The notes under the pieces: model-generated
What the model was told of the DNA's origin: nothing
The model's input: the letters and a program-made list of their open reading frames with translations, nothing else
The model's database searches: none
Source of the DNA: Geodermatophilus sp. DSM 44513
GTDB taxonomy: Bacteria > Actinomycetota > Actinomycetes > Mycobacteriales > Geodermatophilaceae
Reading direction: 5' to 3'
Assembly (NCBI RefSeq): GCF_032460525.1
Contig: NZ_CP135963.1
Coordinates: 4,154,001-4,218,000, forward strand
Length of the DNA: 64,000 bases
In this document: piece by piece, positions 8,651 through 17,924 of the stretch
Numbering within the stretch: the first letter of the stretch is position 1
Layout of the letters: each line of letters begins with the position of its first letter
Made by a program: the position numbers and the translations under genes

Positions 8651-8988
8651 CCCGCCGAGTGGAAATGCGCTGGCACCTGCGGCAGGTGATGGCCGGCCGC
8701 GGCATCTTCCAGACCAGCGAGCTGGTGCCGCTGCTGGCCGACCGCGGAGTGCACCTGACCCGGCAGTACGTGCACAAGCTGGTCACCACCCCGCCGCAGC
8801 GGGTCAACGTCGACCTGCTCGCCGCGCTCTGCGACATCCTCGACTGCCAGCCCAGCGACCTGCTCGAGCCCGTCGTCAAGCAAGCCGAGCGGACCAAGAC
8901 CGGCACCGACACAGCGAAGGAGGGGCTGGGCATCGGAGAACTGCGCCCGATCCGGGCCACCGTCCGCCGTCCCCGCGAGGACCGGTGA
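8647..8988 (+). CDS. Small HTH (XRE-like) protein, middle gene of the integrase trio
   Basis: A 113-residue basic protein with a Cro/C1-type helix-turn-helix at about 8-75: HLRQVMAGRG, TSELVPLLADRGVHLTRQYVHKL, then LLAALCDILDCQPSDLLEP. The last segment is the usual ending of short XRE regulators. The ATG at 8647 overlaps the integrase stop (ATGA), and its own stop overlaps the next start (GTGA), so the three proteins are made together. It may act as a recombination directionality or accessory factor, or as the trio's repressor; neither can be told from sequence. Confidence 0.8.
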   Translation: MTRRVEMRWHLRQVMAGRGIFQTSELVPLLADRGVHLTRQYVHKLVTTPPQRVNVDLLAALCDILDCQPSDLLEPVVKQAERTKTGTDTAKEGLGIGELRPIRATVRRPREDR

Positions 8989-10433
8989 CCCGCGGCTGGT
9001 CGACGACGACCTGCGGGCAGTGCGGCCAGCTACGCCCCTGTCACCGCAAGATCCTCGAGCAGTGGATCTGCCAGACCTGCGTGCTGCGCTTCCGCCGCGC
9101 CCCGGCGTCCTGCCCGGGCTGCGGTGGGCTGAAGGTGTTGGCCTTCTATGACGCCGGCCGCCGCCCGGCCTGCGCCGACTGCACCGGCCACGACCCGGTC
9201 TACGCCTGCCCGGCCTGCGGCCGCGAGGACAGCCCGTTCGGCCGGCACTGCGGGCCCTGCACGCTGCGCCAGCAGCTGACCGAGCTGCTCACCGACCCCA
9301 GCGGAGGGATCCACCCGCAGCTGCAACCGGTCTTCGACGCGCTGATGGCCGCGCCACGGCCGCAGACCACGCTCTACTGGCTGACCCGCGCCTCCAGCCG
9401 CCCGGACATCCTGCGCGACATGGCCCGCGGCGAGCTGGAGATCTCCCACGCCGCCTTCGAGACGCTGCCCTCCAGCCGCGCAGTCGACTACGTGCGCGAC
9501 CTGCTCGCCGCCCTCGGCGTCATCCCGCCCTACCAGCTCGCCGTCGAACGCATCGTCCCGTGGCTGCGCGAGCTCCTCGCCGACCAGCCCAAAGCCAACG
9601 CCGACCTGATCGACCGATTCGCCCGCTGGCAGCTGCTGCGCCGGCTACGGCTACTCGCCGAGCGCGACCGGGTCACCCGCGGCGGAGTACAGCACGCCCG
9701 CGAAGCCGTCCTCGGCGCCACCCGGTTCCTGCACTGGCTCGACGAACACGACACCACCCTCGCCACCGCCACCCAGGCCCAGCTCGATGACTACCTGGTC
9801 CGTCACCCCGGCCGCGGCCAAAGCCTCAAGACGTTCCTGGACTGGACCCAGCGCAGCGGGCTGAGCCCCCAGCGGGCCATCCCCATGCCGGAACGGGCGC
9901 TGCCGCAGGTCACCCTCTCCGACCAGCACCGCTGGCAGCAGGTCGAGCGACTGCTGCACGACGACGACATCCGCCTCTACGTGCGCATCGGCGGCCTGTT
10001 CCTGCTGCTGTTCGCCCAGCCGCTCTCCCGGATCTGCCGCATGCGGCCCGAACAGATCACCACCGAGCCCGGCGGAGCCGTGAGCGTCACCTTCGACGAA
10101 GTCCCCATCCAGCTGCCAGACCCGCTCGACCGGCTCGTGCTCGACCAGCTGGCCCGCCGCGGCCAGGCCTCCTACGCCAGCCGCCCCGACCGCTGGCTGT
10201 TCCCCGGCGGCCTGCCCGGCAAGCACCTGGTCACCGAGAACATCCGCTCCCAACTCGTCGCGCTCGGCATCCAACCCTCCGCCGCCCGCAAGGCGGCGAT
10301 GCTCGACCTCGCCGCCCGGATGCCGGTGCCGATCCTCGCCGAGCTGCTCGGTCTCTCCCCCAACACCGCCACCCGCTGGGCCACCCTCGCCGCCCGCGAC
10401 TGGAGCCAGTACGCCGCCATGCGGCGGGCCTGA
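8985..10433 (+). CDS. Zinc-ribbon protein with degenerate tyrosine-recombinase-like domain
   Basis: A 482-residue protein. The N-terminus has three cysteine-pair modules (CGQCG, CQTC, CPGCGG, CADC, CPACG, CGPC) within residues 10-100, forming zinc ribbons. The remainder follows the layout of a phage-type integrase. A core-binding-like helical part (about 225-290) precedes a catalytic-like part (about 315-480) with LSRICRMRPEQI at the first Arg box. The other boxes are lost: PSAARKAAM replaces HxxR, LLGLSPNTATRWA has Leu for His, and Trp stands where the nucleophile Tyr is expected. I infer a catalytically dead partner of the integrase. It is the last gene of the overlapping trio and starts at GTG 8985. 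Confidence 0.75.
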   Translation: MTRGWSTTTCGQCGQLRPCHRKILEQWICQTCVLRFRRAPASCPGCGGLKVLAFYDAGRRPACADCTGHDPVYACPACGREDSPFGRHCGPCTLRQQLTELLTDPSGGIHPQLQPVFDALMAAPRPQTTLYWLTRASSRPDILRDMARGELEISHAAFETLPSSRAVDYVRDLLAALGVIPPYQLAVERIVPWLRELLADQPKANADLIDRFARWQLLRRLRLLAERDRVTRGGVQHAREAVLGATRFLHWLDEHDTTLATATQAQLDDYLVRHPGRGQSLKTFLDWTQRSGLSPQRAIPMPERALPQVTLSDQHRWQQVERLLHDDDIRLYVRIGGLFLLLFAQPLSRICRMRPEQITTEPGGAVSVTFDEVPIQLPDPLDRLVLDQLARRGQASYASRPDRWLFPGGLPGKHLVTENIRSQLVALGIQPSAARKAAMLDLAARMPVPILAELLGLSPNTATRWATLAARDWSQYAAMRRA

Positions 10434-10693
10434 CACCCCGATCTCGGAGAGCAATAGGGGGCGGTTCCAATATGCGCCTCCACCGATAGAGCGGCGCATG
10501 TCGACAAGGGCGATGACCCGCACCAGCACGTGGGCGATCGCTGCGACATCGGCCATCTCGCCATCTGACGGCCTCGTCGATCCGCCGGCGCGGCAGTCGC
10601 TGGGATCAGTGCAGCCCTCTGCCCGCCGTACTTCTCGGGCTGCCCGTCAGCGCCCACGTCATCCATGCTGGGCTGCACGGCAGCGTGATCGAC

Positions 10694-10745
10694 GGGCCGC
10701 GCCTGGCAGGGGCAGTTGAGGGTCCCCGAGGTCGTGGCGCGGCCC
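10694..10745. repeat. 10-bp inverted repeat, candidate oriT element
   Basis: GGGCCGCGCC (10694-10703) and GGCGCGGCCC (10736-10745) are perfect reverse complements, with 32 bp between them. It lies 172 bp before the relaxase start. Inverted repeats next to a relaxase gene are typical of transfer origins; this identification is inferred from position only. Confidence 0.45.
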
Positions 10746-10871
10746 CGGTTTCACTCGATGCTGTCCAGCTGATGATCGGGCTGGCCGACGCGTGCCACCC
10801 CGTCGCTGGCGGAACTCAGCGCTGCGGCGGTAGCGAGCAAGGTCGTTGCGCCACTGCAGCTGGCCTCCGGT

Positions 10872-10893
10872 GGAACTGGAGAGGAACTGGAGG
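10872..10893 (+). promoter_or_regulatory. 11-bp tandem operator (ACTGGAG) before the relaxase
   Basis: Two direct copies, GGAACTGGAGA (10872-10882) and GGAACTGGAGG (10883-10893), one helical turn apart. They end 23 nt before the relaxase GTG. A TACCGT hexamer 10 nt further on could serve as a -10 element. The same arrangement is found before the T4SS and Tad operons. Confidence 0.65.
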
Positions 10894-10916
10894 TTGCGCT
10901 TCTACCGTCCGCGGCC

Positions 10917-13900
10917 GTGATGTCGCTGCACAAGCTGACCGCCGGAGACGGCTACGCGTACCTAACGCGGCAGGTGGCGGCCTTCGACGCGACGGACCGA
11001 GGCCACGCCGGGCTGGGGGACTACTACTCGCAGCGCGGCGAGTCCCCCGGCCGGTGGGCCGGGGCCGGTCTGGCTGGCCTCGGTGGGCTGCAGGCCGGCC
11101 GGGCGGTGAGCGAGCAGCAGATGATGGCGCTGTTCGGTGAAGGCCGGCACCCGGATGCCGCCCGGCTGGAGCGGGATGCGTTGGCCGCGGGGAGATCAGT
11201 GGAGGAGGCTCGGGCGGCCGGGGCGCTGGGGCAGCCGTTTCTCACCTTTCCCGCCTCCAGCAACAGCTTCCGGGCTCGGTGCGCCGAGAAGTTCGCGGCC
11301 TTCAACACCGCCAGAGGCTCGCCGCGAGACGCTCCGATCCCGGCTCAGGACCGAGCCCACATCCGCAGCGCCCTGGCCAAGGACATGTTCGTCGAGACCT
11401 ATAACCGCCCGGCGCGCGACGCGCGGGAGCTGTCGGGGTTCGTGGCGCGCGCCTCCCGGCCGGCGACCAACGCGGTGGCCGGCTACGACCTCACCTTCTC
11501 CCCGGTCAAATCGGTCTCGGCGTTGTGGGCGCTGGCGCCACCAGAGGTGGCCGAGCAGATCGAGGCCGCACACTCCGCGGCCGTCGCCGACGCCCTGTCC
11601 TGGCTGGAGGACAACGCCAGCTTCAGCCGGCTGGGCGCCGGTGGAGTGCGGCAGGTGGAGACCACCGGACTGATCGCGGCGGTGTTCACCCATCGGGACT
11701 CCCGGGCCGGGGATCCGGATCTGCACAGCCACATGGCGGTGAGCAACAAGGTGCAAACCCGGGACGGGCGATGGCGGGCGCTGGACGGTCGGGTGCTGTA
11801 CAAGGCCGCGGTCGCCGCCTCCGAGCGGTACGACACCCGGCTGGAGGCCCAGCTGGTCACCCGCCTCGGCGTCCGGTTCACCAACCGCCCGGGCCGAGAC
11901 CCGGGCCGGCGCCCGGTGCGGGAGATCGCCGGGATGGACCCGCGGCTGCTGGCCACCTGGTCCTCCCGGCGGCAGGCCATCGAGGCCCGCCGCGGCGAGC
12001 TGGCCGCAGGCTTTCAGGCCGACCATGCGCGGACCCCCACGGCGACCGAGGCGATCGCGCTGGCCCAGCAGGCCACCCTGGAGACGCGGGAGGCCAAACA
12101 CGAGCCGCGCTCGCTGGCAGAGCAGCGGGCGGCCTGGCGGCGGCAGGCACTCGGCGTGCTCGGCGGGGCGACAGGGCTGTCCCGCATGCTCGCCGACGTC
12201 CTGCGGCGCCGGACCCCATCGTCTCCCCGGGCCACCGAGGCGTGGGCGCGGACGGCCGCCATCCAGGTGCTGGACACAGTTTCCGCGCAGCGGGCCACCT
12301 GGCAGCTCTGGCACGTCCGCGCCGAGGCCGAACGAGTCGTCCGCACCGCGGCTCTGGCGCCCGAGGAGGTGGATGCCGCGGTGGCCACGATCACCGAACG
12401 GGCGCTCTCCCCGGCCCTGTCCATCCCGCTGGGTGACCCGGATCCGGCGGTCGAGCCGCCGCAGCTGCGCCGCTCCGACGGCGCCAGCGTCTACACCGTG
12501 TCCGGCGCCCAGCTCTACACCTCCCAGAAGGTGCTGGACGCCGAGGCCCTGCTGCTGGCCGCGGCCGGCCGCGCCGACGGGCGGCGGGTCGACCCGGCCG
12601 TGGTGGAGCTGGCGCTGCTGGAGGCCACCGCCAACGGCATCGAGCTCAATCCCGGCCAGGCGCAGCTGGTCCGCGAGCTGGCCGGCAGCGGCGCCCGGAC
12701 GCAGCTGGCGATCGCGCCGGCCGGTGCCGGCAAGACCACCGCGCTGGCCGCCCTGGCCCGCGCCTGGACCGCCAGCGGCGGCAGCGTGCTCGGCCTGGCG
12801 CCCTCGGCGGTGGCGACCACCGCACTGCGGGAGGCCATGGGCACCTCCTGCGACACCCTCGCCAAGCTGGTCTGGGCCCTCGACGCCGACCCGCTGCCCA
12901 ACCGGTTCGCCGACATCGGGCCGGGCACGCTGGTGGTCATCGACGAGGCCGGCATGGCCGGCACGCTCGAGCTGGCCCGCGCCGTGGAGCACGTACTGGG
13001 GCGCGGCGGGTCGGTGCGACTGGTCGGTGACTCCCAGCAGCTGTCCTCCGTGGCCGCCGGCGGCGTACTGGCCGAGATCGCCGCCACCCACGGCGCGGTA
13101 ACGCTCACCCAGCTGGTTCGCTTCACCGACCCGGCCGAGGCCGCGGCCACCGTCGCCATCCGCGACGGCGACACCACCGGGCTCGGGTTCTACCTCGACC
13201 GCGGGCGGGTACACGTCGGCGACCTGGCCACCTGCGCCGATCAGGCCTACGCCGCGTGGGCCGCCGACCGCGCCCGCGGCGCCGACGCGCTGCTGCTGGC
13301 CGGCACCCGCGAGGTCGTCCAGCAGCTCAACGAGCGGGCCCGGGCCGACCGCCTGGCCAACCTGGGCGAGCCGTCGGGTGCTGAGGTCGTGCTGGCCGAC
13401 GGCACCCGGGCCAGCGCCGGGGACCCGGTCATCACCCGGGCCAACAACCGCGCGCTGCCGATCAGCGCCGTGGACTGGGTGAAGAACGGCGACCGCTTCA
13501 CGGTCACCGCCATGCGTTCCGACGGCGCCCTCGCCGTCACCCACACCGCCACCGGACGCCGGATCACCCTGCCCGCCGACTACACCCGGAACCATGTGCA
13601 GCTCGGCTACGCGAGCACCGTGCACGGCGCCCAGGGCATCACCGCCGAGGCCTGTCACACCGTGCTCACCGGCACCGAGTCCCGGCAGCTGCTCTACGTG
13701 GCGCTCTCCCGCGGCCGAGCCGCCAACCACCTCTATCTGTCCACCGTCGGCGACGGCGACCCGCACGGCGTCATCAGCCCCGCCGCGGTGTCCCCGCCGA
13801 CCGCCACCGACCTGCTGGTCGCCATGCTCACCCGCGACGGCGCCCAGACCTCGGCCGCCCAAGCCCGCCGGGCGCTGTCCGACCCGGCCGAGCAGCTGCA

Positions 13901-16466
13901 CTCGGCTGCCACCCGCTACGCCGACGCGCTGCGGGTCGCCGCCGAGCACCATCTCGGAAGCCCGACTGGAGAAAAACTGGAGAACGCCGCCGAACAGCTC
14001 CACAAGGGCCTGACCAGCGCAGCGGCGTGGCCGACGCTGCGCGGGCACCTGGCCCTGCTGGCCGTCTGCGGCGCCGACCCGATCCGGGCCCTCACGGCCG
14101 CGGTCGAGGCCCGGGAGCTCGACAGCGCCGCCGATCCGGCGGCCGTTCTGGACTGGCGGCTGCACGTCCCCGGCCGCACCGGACCGTTGCCCTGGCTGCC
14201 CGGCGTGCCGGCGCCCCTGGCCGCCGACCCGCACTGGGGGGCCTACCTGACCGGTCGCGCCACTCACCTCAGGCAGTGCGCCCACCGGATGGCTCAGGCC
14301 GCCGCCGCGATGACACCGGCCACCGCCCCCGGCTGGGCCCAACCGCTGCTGGACCCGGAGCACGGCTGGCTACGGGCGGACCTCGCCGTCTGGCGCGCCA
14401 CGCTCGGCGTTCCCGACAGCGACCGGCGCCCCACCGGCCCACCCCGCCTGCCGGCGGCCGAACGGCAGCACCAGCGGCAGCTGGACGACGCCGTCGTCGC
14501 CGCCGGCCCGACCCGAGGCGGTTCGGTGTGGGCGGCGCTGGCCGACAGCATCGCCCCCCGCATCCGCCGTGATCCGCACTGGGCCGCACTCGCCGACCGG
14601 CTGGCCGCCGCCGACCGCGCCGGCCGCGACGCCGCCGGCCTCCTGGCCGCGGTGGCGGCCCAGCGGCCCTTGCCCGACGACCTGCCGGCCGCCGCCCTCT
14701 GGTGGCGCCTGGCCCCCCACCTCACCCCCGCCAGCGTTCCCGCCGCGCCGGGCGCCGTGGTGCTCCGGCCCGCCTGGTGCCCGGCGCTGCTGGACCTGCT
14801 GCCCGGCCAGGACATGCAACGGGTGCTGGCCGACCCCGCCTGGCCGGCCCTGGTCACCGCGGTCACCACCGCAGCCCGCGCCGGCTGGCCCCCAGTCGAG
14901 CTGCTCAGCGCCGCGCTCGCCGGCCTCCCCGCCGCGGTGGTGAACGACCAGACGAGCACCGGGCTGGTAGAGGCGCTGGTCTTTCGGATCGCCGCGCTCA
15001 CCGACCCGGCCCCCCTCGACGCTCCCGAGCCGCTGCCGGCCGACCTGCAGCCCCCCGACGACGCGCACCATCTGCCCCCCGTCGACGTGCCGGCCGCGGT
15101 CACCACGACCGCCCCGCCCGGCGTGCCCTCCGGTGACGAGCCGGCGCCGTTCGACCCCGACTACGACACCCCACCGGCGACGGCCGCCACGGGGTACCTC
15201 ACCCCGGACCCGTTCACGACAACCGGCACGCTGGGGGCCGACGACGAGGCGGACTACCTGCTCGAGCAGCACTTCTGGGCCACCGCCACCGTCGGTCGCG
15301 AGCGGCTCATCGAGCTGCACACCCAGGCCGCCGCCTTCTTCACCACCCACTACCCCGACTCCTGGGCACCGGGCTACCTGCGCCAGCGGCTGGGCACCGA
15401 CCTCGCCACCGATCCGCGGTTCAGCCCCGGGTACGCCCCCGCCGGCTGGACCTCCCTCGTCGACCACCTGCGCAGCGGCGGCGCCACCGATGGCGAGCTG
15501 CTCGCCGCCGGCCTCGCCCAACGGGCCCGCACCGGAGCACTGATCGACCGATTCCGCGACCGGCTCACCTTTCCCATCCGGGACACCGACGGCGCCATCC
15601 GCGGCTTCATCGCCCGCCGCAATCCCGCCGCCGCCGACGACGACCGCGCCGGACCGAAGTACCTCAACACCCCCAGCACCGACCTGTTTCGCAAGGGCGA
15701 GCACCTGCTCGGGCTCTACGAAGGCCGCCAGGCACTGGCCGAGGGGGCCACCCCCGCTCTCGTCGAAGGGCCGATGGACGCCATCGCCCTCACCCTGGCC
15801 ACCGACGGGCAGACCGTCGGGGTCACCACCCTCGGCATCGCGACGCTCGGCACCGCCCTCACCGACCGGCAAGCCGACCTCCTCCGGCCCTACCTCTCCG
15901 CCGAGGGGCCCGGCATTCTGGTGGCCACCGACAACGACCCCGCCGGACTGCAGGCCGCCGAACGCATCTTCTGGCAGCTCACCGCCCGCGGCGGCGATCC
16001 CCGCCGACTCGCCCTGCCCCATGGACTCGACCCCGCCGACCTCTTCCACCGCGACGGCGCCGCCGCGCTGCGCGCGGCCATCGACACCGCCGGCAGCCTC
16101 GCCGGCCACCTCCTCGACGGCCGCATCACCGCAGCCGCGGGCGACGGCACCGCCTCCGCGGTCAGGGACGCGGTGCGCGAGGCGGCGGCCATCATCGCCG
16201 CCCTGCCCCCGGCCCGGTGGCTCACCCACATCGACCGCGTGACCAACGCCCTCCAGCTGCCCCCGGGCACCGTCCACATGGCCGTGCTCGACGCCAGGCC
16301 GAGCCCCGCCGTGCCGCCGGTCACCGGCGTCTCCACCCGTCCCCCACGCAACCCCTCCCGCCCGGGGCGGTCGACAGCACAACACCGCACACCCCCAGGC
16401 CTCTCCACCAGCCACGCGCGGAACGCGCCAGGTGTCCGCCCAGACACCGGGCCACCGACTCCGTAA
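10917..16466 (+). CDS. traA: MobF (TraA/TrwC-type) relaxase-helicase with C-terminal TOPRIM domain
   Basis: A 1849-residue conjugation protein. The N-terminal relaxase spans about 1-330: it opens MSLHKLTAGDGYAYL, has FTHRDSRAGDPDLHSH with the metal-binding histidines near 260-275, and candidate Tyr nucleophiles near the N-terminus (DYYSQRGESPG). The RecD-like helicase follows: Walker A APAGAGKTTAL near 600, Walker B VVIDEAGM near 680, and an ASTVHGAQG motif near 900. After a Pro-rich linker, a DnaG-like primase/TOPRIM region (about 1450-1780) shows LVEGPMDAIAL and VATDNDPAG. It should nick oriT, unwind the transferred strand and possibly prime it in the recipient. The start is GTG 10917 or ATG 10920. 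TraA genes with fused primase parts occur on actinobacterial plasmids. An 11-bp repeat pair lies inside the gene at 13964. Confidence 0.9.
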   Translation: MMSLHKLTAGDGYAYLTRQVAAFDATDRGHAGLGDYYSQRGESPGRWAGAGLAGLGGLQAGRAVSEQQMMALFGEGRHPDAARLERDALAAGRSVEEARAAGALGQPFLTFPASSNSFRARCAEKFAAFNTARGSPRDAPIPAQDRAHIRSALAKDMFVETYNRPARDARELSGFVARASRPATNAVAGYDLTFSPVKSVSALWALAPPEVAEQIEAAHSAAVADALSWLEDNASFSRLGAGGVRQVETTGLIAAVFTHRDSRAGDPDLHSHMAVSNKVQTRDGRWRALDGRVLYKAAVAASERYDTRLEAQLVTRLGVRFTNRPGRDPGRRPVREIAGMDPRLLATWSSRRQAIEARRGELAAGFQADHARTPTATEAIALAQQATLETREAKHEPRSLAEQRAAWRRQALGVLGGATGLSRMLADVLRRRTPSSPRATEAWARTAAIQVLDTVSAQRATWQLWHVRAEAERVVRTAALAPEEVDAAVATITERALSPALSIPLGDPDPAVEPPQLRRSDGASVYTVSGAQLYTSQKVLDAEALLLAAAGRADGRRVDPAVVELALLEATANGIELNPGQAQLVRELAGSGARTQLAIAPAGAGKTTALAALARAWTASGGSVLGLAPSAVATTALREAMGTSCDTLAKLVWALDADPLPNRFADIGPGTLVVIDEAGMAGTLELARAVEHVLGRGGSVRLVGDSQQLSSVAAGGVLAEIAATHGAVTLTQLVRFTDPAEAAATVAIRDGDTTGLGFYLDRGRVHVGDLATCADQAYAAWAADRARGADALLLAGTREVVQQLNERARADRLANLGEPSGAEVVLADGTRASAGDPVITRANNRALPISAVDWVKNGDRFTVTAMRSDGALAVTHTATGRRITLPADYTRNHVQLGYASTVHGAQGITAEACHTVLTGTESRQLLYVALSRGRAANHLYLSTVGDGDPHGVISPAAVSPPTATDLLVAMLTRDGAQTSAAQARRALSDPAEQLHSAATRYADALRVAAEHHLGSPTGEKLENAAEQLHKGLTSAAAWPTLRGHLALLAVCGADPIRALTAAVEARELDSAADPAAVLDWRLHVPGRTGPLPWLPGVPAPLAADPHWGAYLTGRATHLRQCAHRMAQAAAAMTPATAPGWAQPLLDPEHGWLRADLAVWRATLGVPDSDRRPTGPPRLPAAERQHQRQLDDAVVAAGPTRGGSVWAALADSIAPRIRRDPHWAALADRLAAADRAGRDAAGLLAAVAAQRPLPDDLPAAALWWRLAPHLTPASVPAAPGAVVLRPAWCPALLDLLPGQDMQRVLADPAWPALVTAVTTAARAGWPPVELLSAALAGLPAAVVNDQTSTGLVEALVFRIAALTDPAPLDAPEPLPADLQPPDDAHHLPPVDVPAAVTTTAPPGVPSGDEPAPFDPDYDTPPATAATGYLTPDPFTTTGTLGADDEADYLLEQHFWATATVGRERLIELHTQAAAFFTTHYPDSWAPGYLRQRLGTDLATDPRFSPGYAPAGWTSLVDHLRSGGATDGELLAAGLAQRARTGALIDRFRDRLTFPIRDTDGAIRGFIARRNPAAADDDRAGPKYLNTPSTDLFRKGEHLLGLYEGRQALAEGATPALVEGPMDAIALTLATDGQTVGVTTLGIATLGTALTDRQADLLRPYLSAEGPGILVATDNDPAGLQAAERIFWQLTARGGDPRRLALPHGLDPADLFHRDGAAALRAAIDTAGSLAGHLLDGRITAAAGDGTASAVRDAVREAAAIIAALPPARWLTHIDRVTNALQLPPGTVHMAVLDARPSPAVPPVTGVSTRPPRNPSRPGRSTAQHRTPPGLSTSHARNAPGVRPDTGPPTP
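13964..13985 (+). repeat. 11-bp ACTGGAG tandem pair inside the relaxase gene
   Basis: ACTGGAGAAAA followed by ACTGGAGAACG, with the CTGGAG cores at 13966-13971 and 13977-13982, exactly 11 bp apart as in the intergenic operators. It encodes part of a helical linker (GEKLENAAE). It could be a coincidence of coding sequence or an internal regulatory or roadblock site. Confidence 0.4.
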
Positions 16467-16521
16467 CCGACAGATCCCCGTGCCTGCCGGGCCACAGACG
16501 GCGGTGACAAGTCGCCGTCCA

Positions 16522-16555
16522 GGTGGATCCGCGGAAGGGACCACGTGGATCCACC
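16522..16555. terminator. Inverted repeat after the relaxase gene
   Basis: GGTGGATCC (16522-16530) and GGATCCACC (16547-16555) form a perfect 9-bp stem with a 16-nt loop, starting 55 bp after the relaxase stop. It may be a terminator without a T-run, as is common in actinobacteria, or an operator for the following protease gene. Confidence 0.5.
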
Positions 16556-16760
16556 GCCCAGATCACCGAGCAGCGCCACGCCCCGAACGAAGCGCCAGTG
16601 ACCGATACCGCCGCCAGTTCAACCGGGCGGCACAAGAGAAGTTCGAGGGACGCCGGCATGACGACTGATGGCATCGGCGCCGGTGACGACCCCGGCATCT
16701 TGTCACCCGCCTGGTGCAGAGTGGCAGCACAGGTCTGGACGACGAGTCCCAGGAGTGGAG

Positions 16761-17609
16761 ATGGCGAACGCCGAATGGAAACGCCGCCGTAGAGATGCCT
16801 GTCGGCTGTCGGCTGCCGCACCGGCCGTGCTGCTCAGCACCTTATTGGTGACATTCGCGTTCAGTTGGCTGACCCGGTCGACCCTGATCGCCGTGATCGC
16901 CTGGCTCGTGTGCGCGCCGCTGCTATTGCCGCAACGTCCCGTGGAGCGCTTCGTCGTCGGCACCATGTTCCATTTCCGCAGGCCGACCGGCCGGGACGCC
17001 GAATGGCTGAACTGGCTACAGGGAGAATGTGAACACCTACGATGCGGACTCGTCGGCGCTCCCGTGGCACGGGACTTAGACTGGTACGTCATCGAGGACA
17101 GTCAGCCGAACGCCTTTGCAGCGGGACGTCACTCCATCGCGATCACCACCGGCCTCCTGCAACGGGTGTACGCCGGTCACCTGACCCGGGACGAGCTACT
17201 GGCGGTGGCGCTGCATGAGGTCGGCCACCACGCCGCTGGCGACACCCGGCACGGACTCGTGATCTGGTGGCTGACCTGGCCCTGGCAAACCGTCCGGCTG
17301 TTCGCCGTCCGACTCGGCCACAGGATCCGGCCCTTCGGCGCCGGTGCGGTGCTCACACCGGTCGTTGTCGCCGTGGCCATCTGTCGGGTCGCGACCGGTG
17401 GAAGCTCTGGCGCACAAGCCTCGTCGACGATCGCCGTGCTGAGCGCTGCCCTTCTCGCCGCCTACGTCCAACCGGTTGTCGAGGCCGCGATCAGTCGTGA
17501 CAGAGAACGGGCAGCCGACGCCTTCGTCGACAGACTGGAACTGGGATCGGCCTTGGCGACGGCACGGCAGAAGCTGGACCGAAGCCACCCGGCCGGAGCG
17601 ACGGTCTGA
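16761..17609 (+). CDS. M48-family membrane metalloprotease
   Basis: A 282-residue protein with two hydrophobic segments near the N-terminus (about 18-58) and two more after the active site (about 180-240). The zinc motif is HEVGHH within LAVALHEVGHHAAGD; the third ligand is probably in SRDRERAADAFV, the HtpX/Ste24-type ExxxD segment. It is expected to be an inner-membrane protease with a cytosolic active site. The ATG at 16761 follows AGGAGTGG. It is shorter than most HtpX proteins and ends shortly after the third ligand. It stands between the relaxase and a ClpP gene, so two proteases occur side by side within the transfer region. Substrate unknown. Confidence 0.85.
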   Translation: MANAEWKRRRRDACRLSAAAPAVLLSTLLVTFAFSWLTRSTLIAVIAWLVCAPLLLPQRPVERFVVGTMFHFRRPTGRDAEWLNWLQGECEHLRCGLVGAPVARDLDWYVIEDSQPNAFAAGRHSIAITTGLLQRVYAGHLTRDELLAVALHEVGHHAAGDTRHGLVIWWLTWPWQTVRLFAVRLGHRIRPFGAGAVLTPVVVAVAICRVATGGSSGAQASSTIAVLSAALLAAYVQPVVEAAISRDRERAADAFVDRLELGSALATARQKLDRSHPAGATV

Positions 17610-17626
17610 CGACCCGACCAGGGCTG

Positions 17627-17656
17627 GACGCCAGATGGTGTCCGCCCTCTGGCGTC
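17627..17656 (+). terminator. Hairpin after the M48 protease gene
   Basis: GACGCCAGA (17627-17635) and TCTGGCGTC (17648-17656) form a perfect 9-bp stem with a 12-nt loop. It begins 18 bp after the stop codon. No T-run follows, which is usual for GC-rich genomes. Confidence 0.6.
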
Positions 17657-17924
17657 GGTGGCATGGGGGCCCGTGCGGATAGAGATGTGTCTTGCGCCGA
17701 TGCTGAGGATGCTGAGGATGCTCACCTGCGTGAACGGTGACTTCACAGGTTCGACGGCCGAGGCCTACCGACGGTGCTGCACCCCCACGCCGCGTCCGGG
17801 GAGAGGTTGGTCGAGGACGTGCCGGTCAACGTGCTGGTGGGAAAGCGGCCGATCGCCTGACCGACAGAACACCCCGGCTAGGTTCGTCCGGCGGCCTGGC
17901 CGGGCGGGCGGGCGCCGTGGCAGG
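17657..17924. other. Gap between convergent M48 and ClpP genes
   Basis: With the terminator hairpin this makes about 315 bp between the two converging genes. No further gene or clear signal was seen. Confidence 0.4.

Larger units (their letters stand above)
10434..10916. other. Relaxase upstream region, candidate transfer origin
   Basis: About 480 bp without a supportable gene. It holds a perfect 10-bp inverted repeat at 10694-10745 and the 11-bp tandem repeat at 10872-10893. MobF-type relaxases usually act on an oriT close to their gene, so this is the best place to look for the nick site. No nick motif was recognised. Confidence 0.5.

Noticed and set aside
11196..14363. A 1055-residue minus-strand frame opposite the relaxase gene
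   Set aside because: It is a shadow of the relaxase coding sequence; the plus-strand frame has unmistakable relaxase and helicase motifs.
14370..16544. A 724-residue minus-strand frame opposite the C-terminal half of the relaxase
   Set aside because: Gly/Val-rich composition with no motifs; it is a shadow frame.
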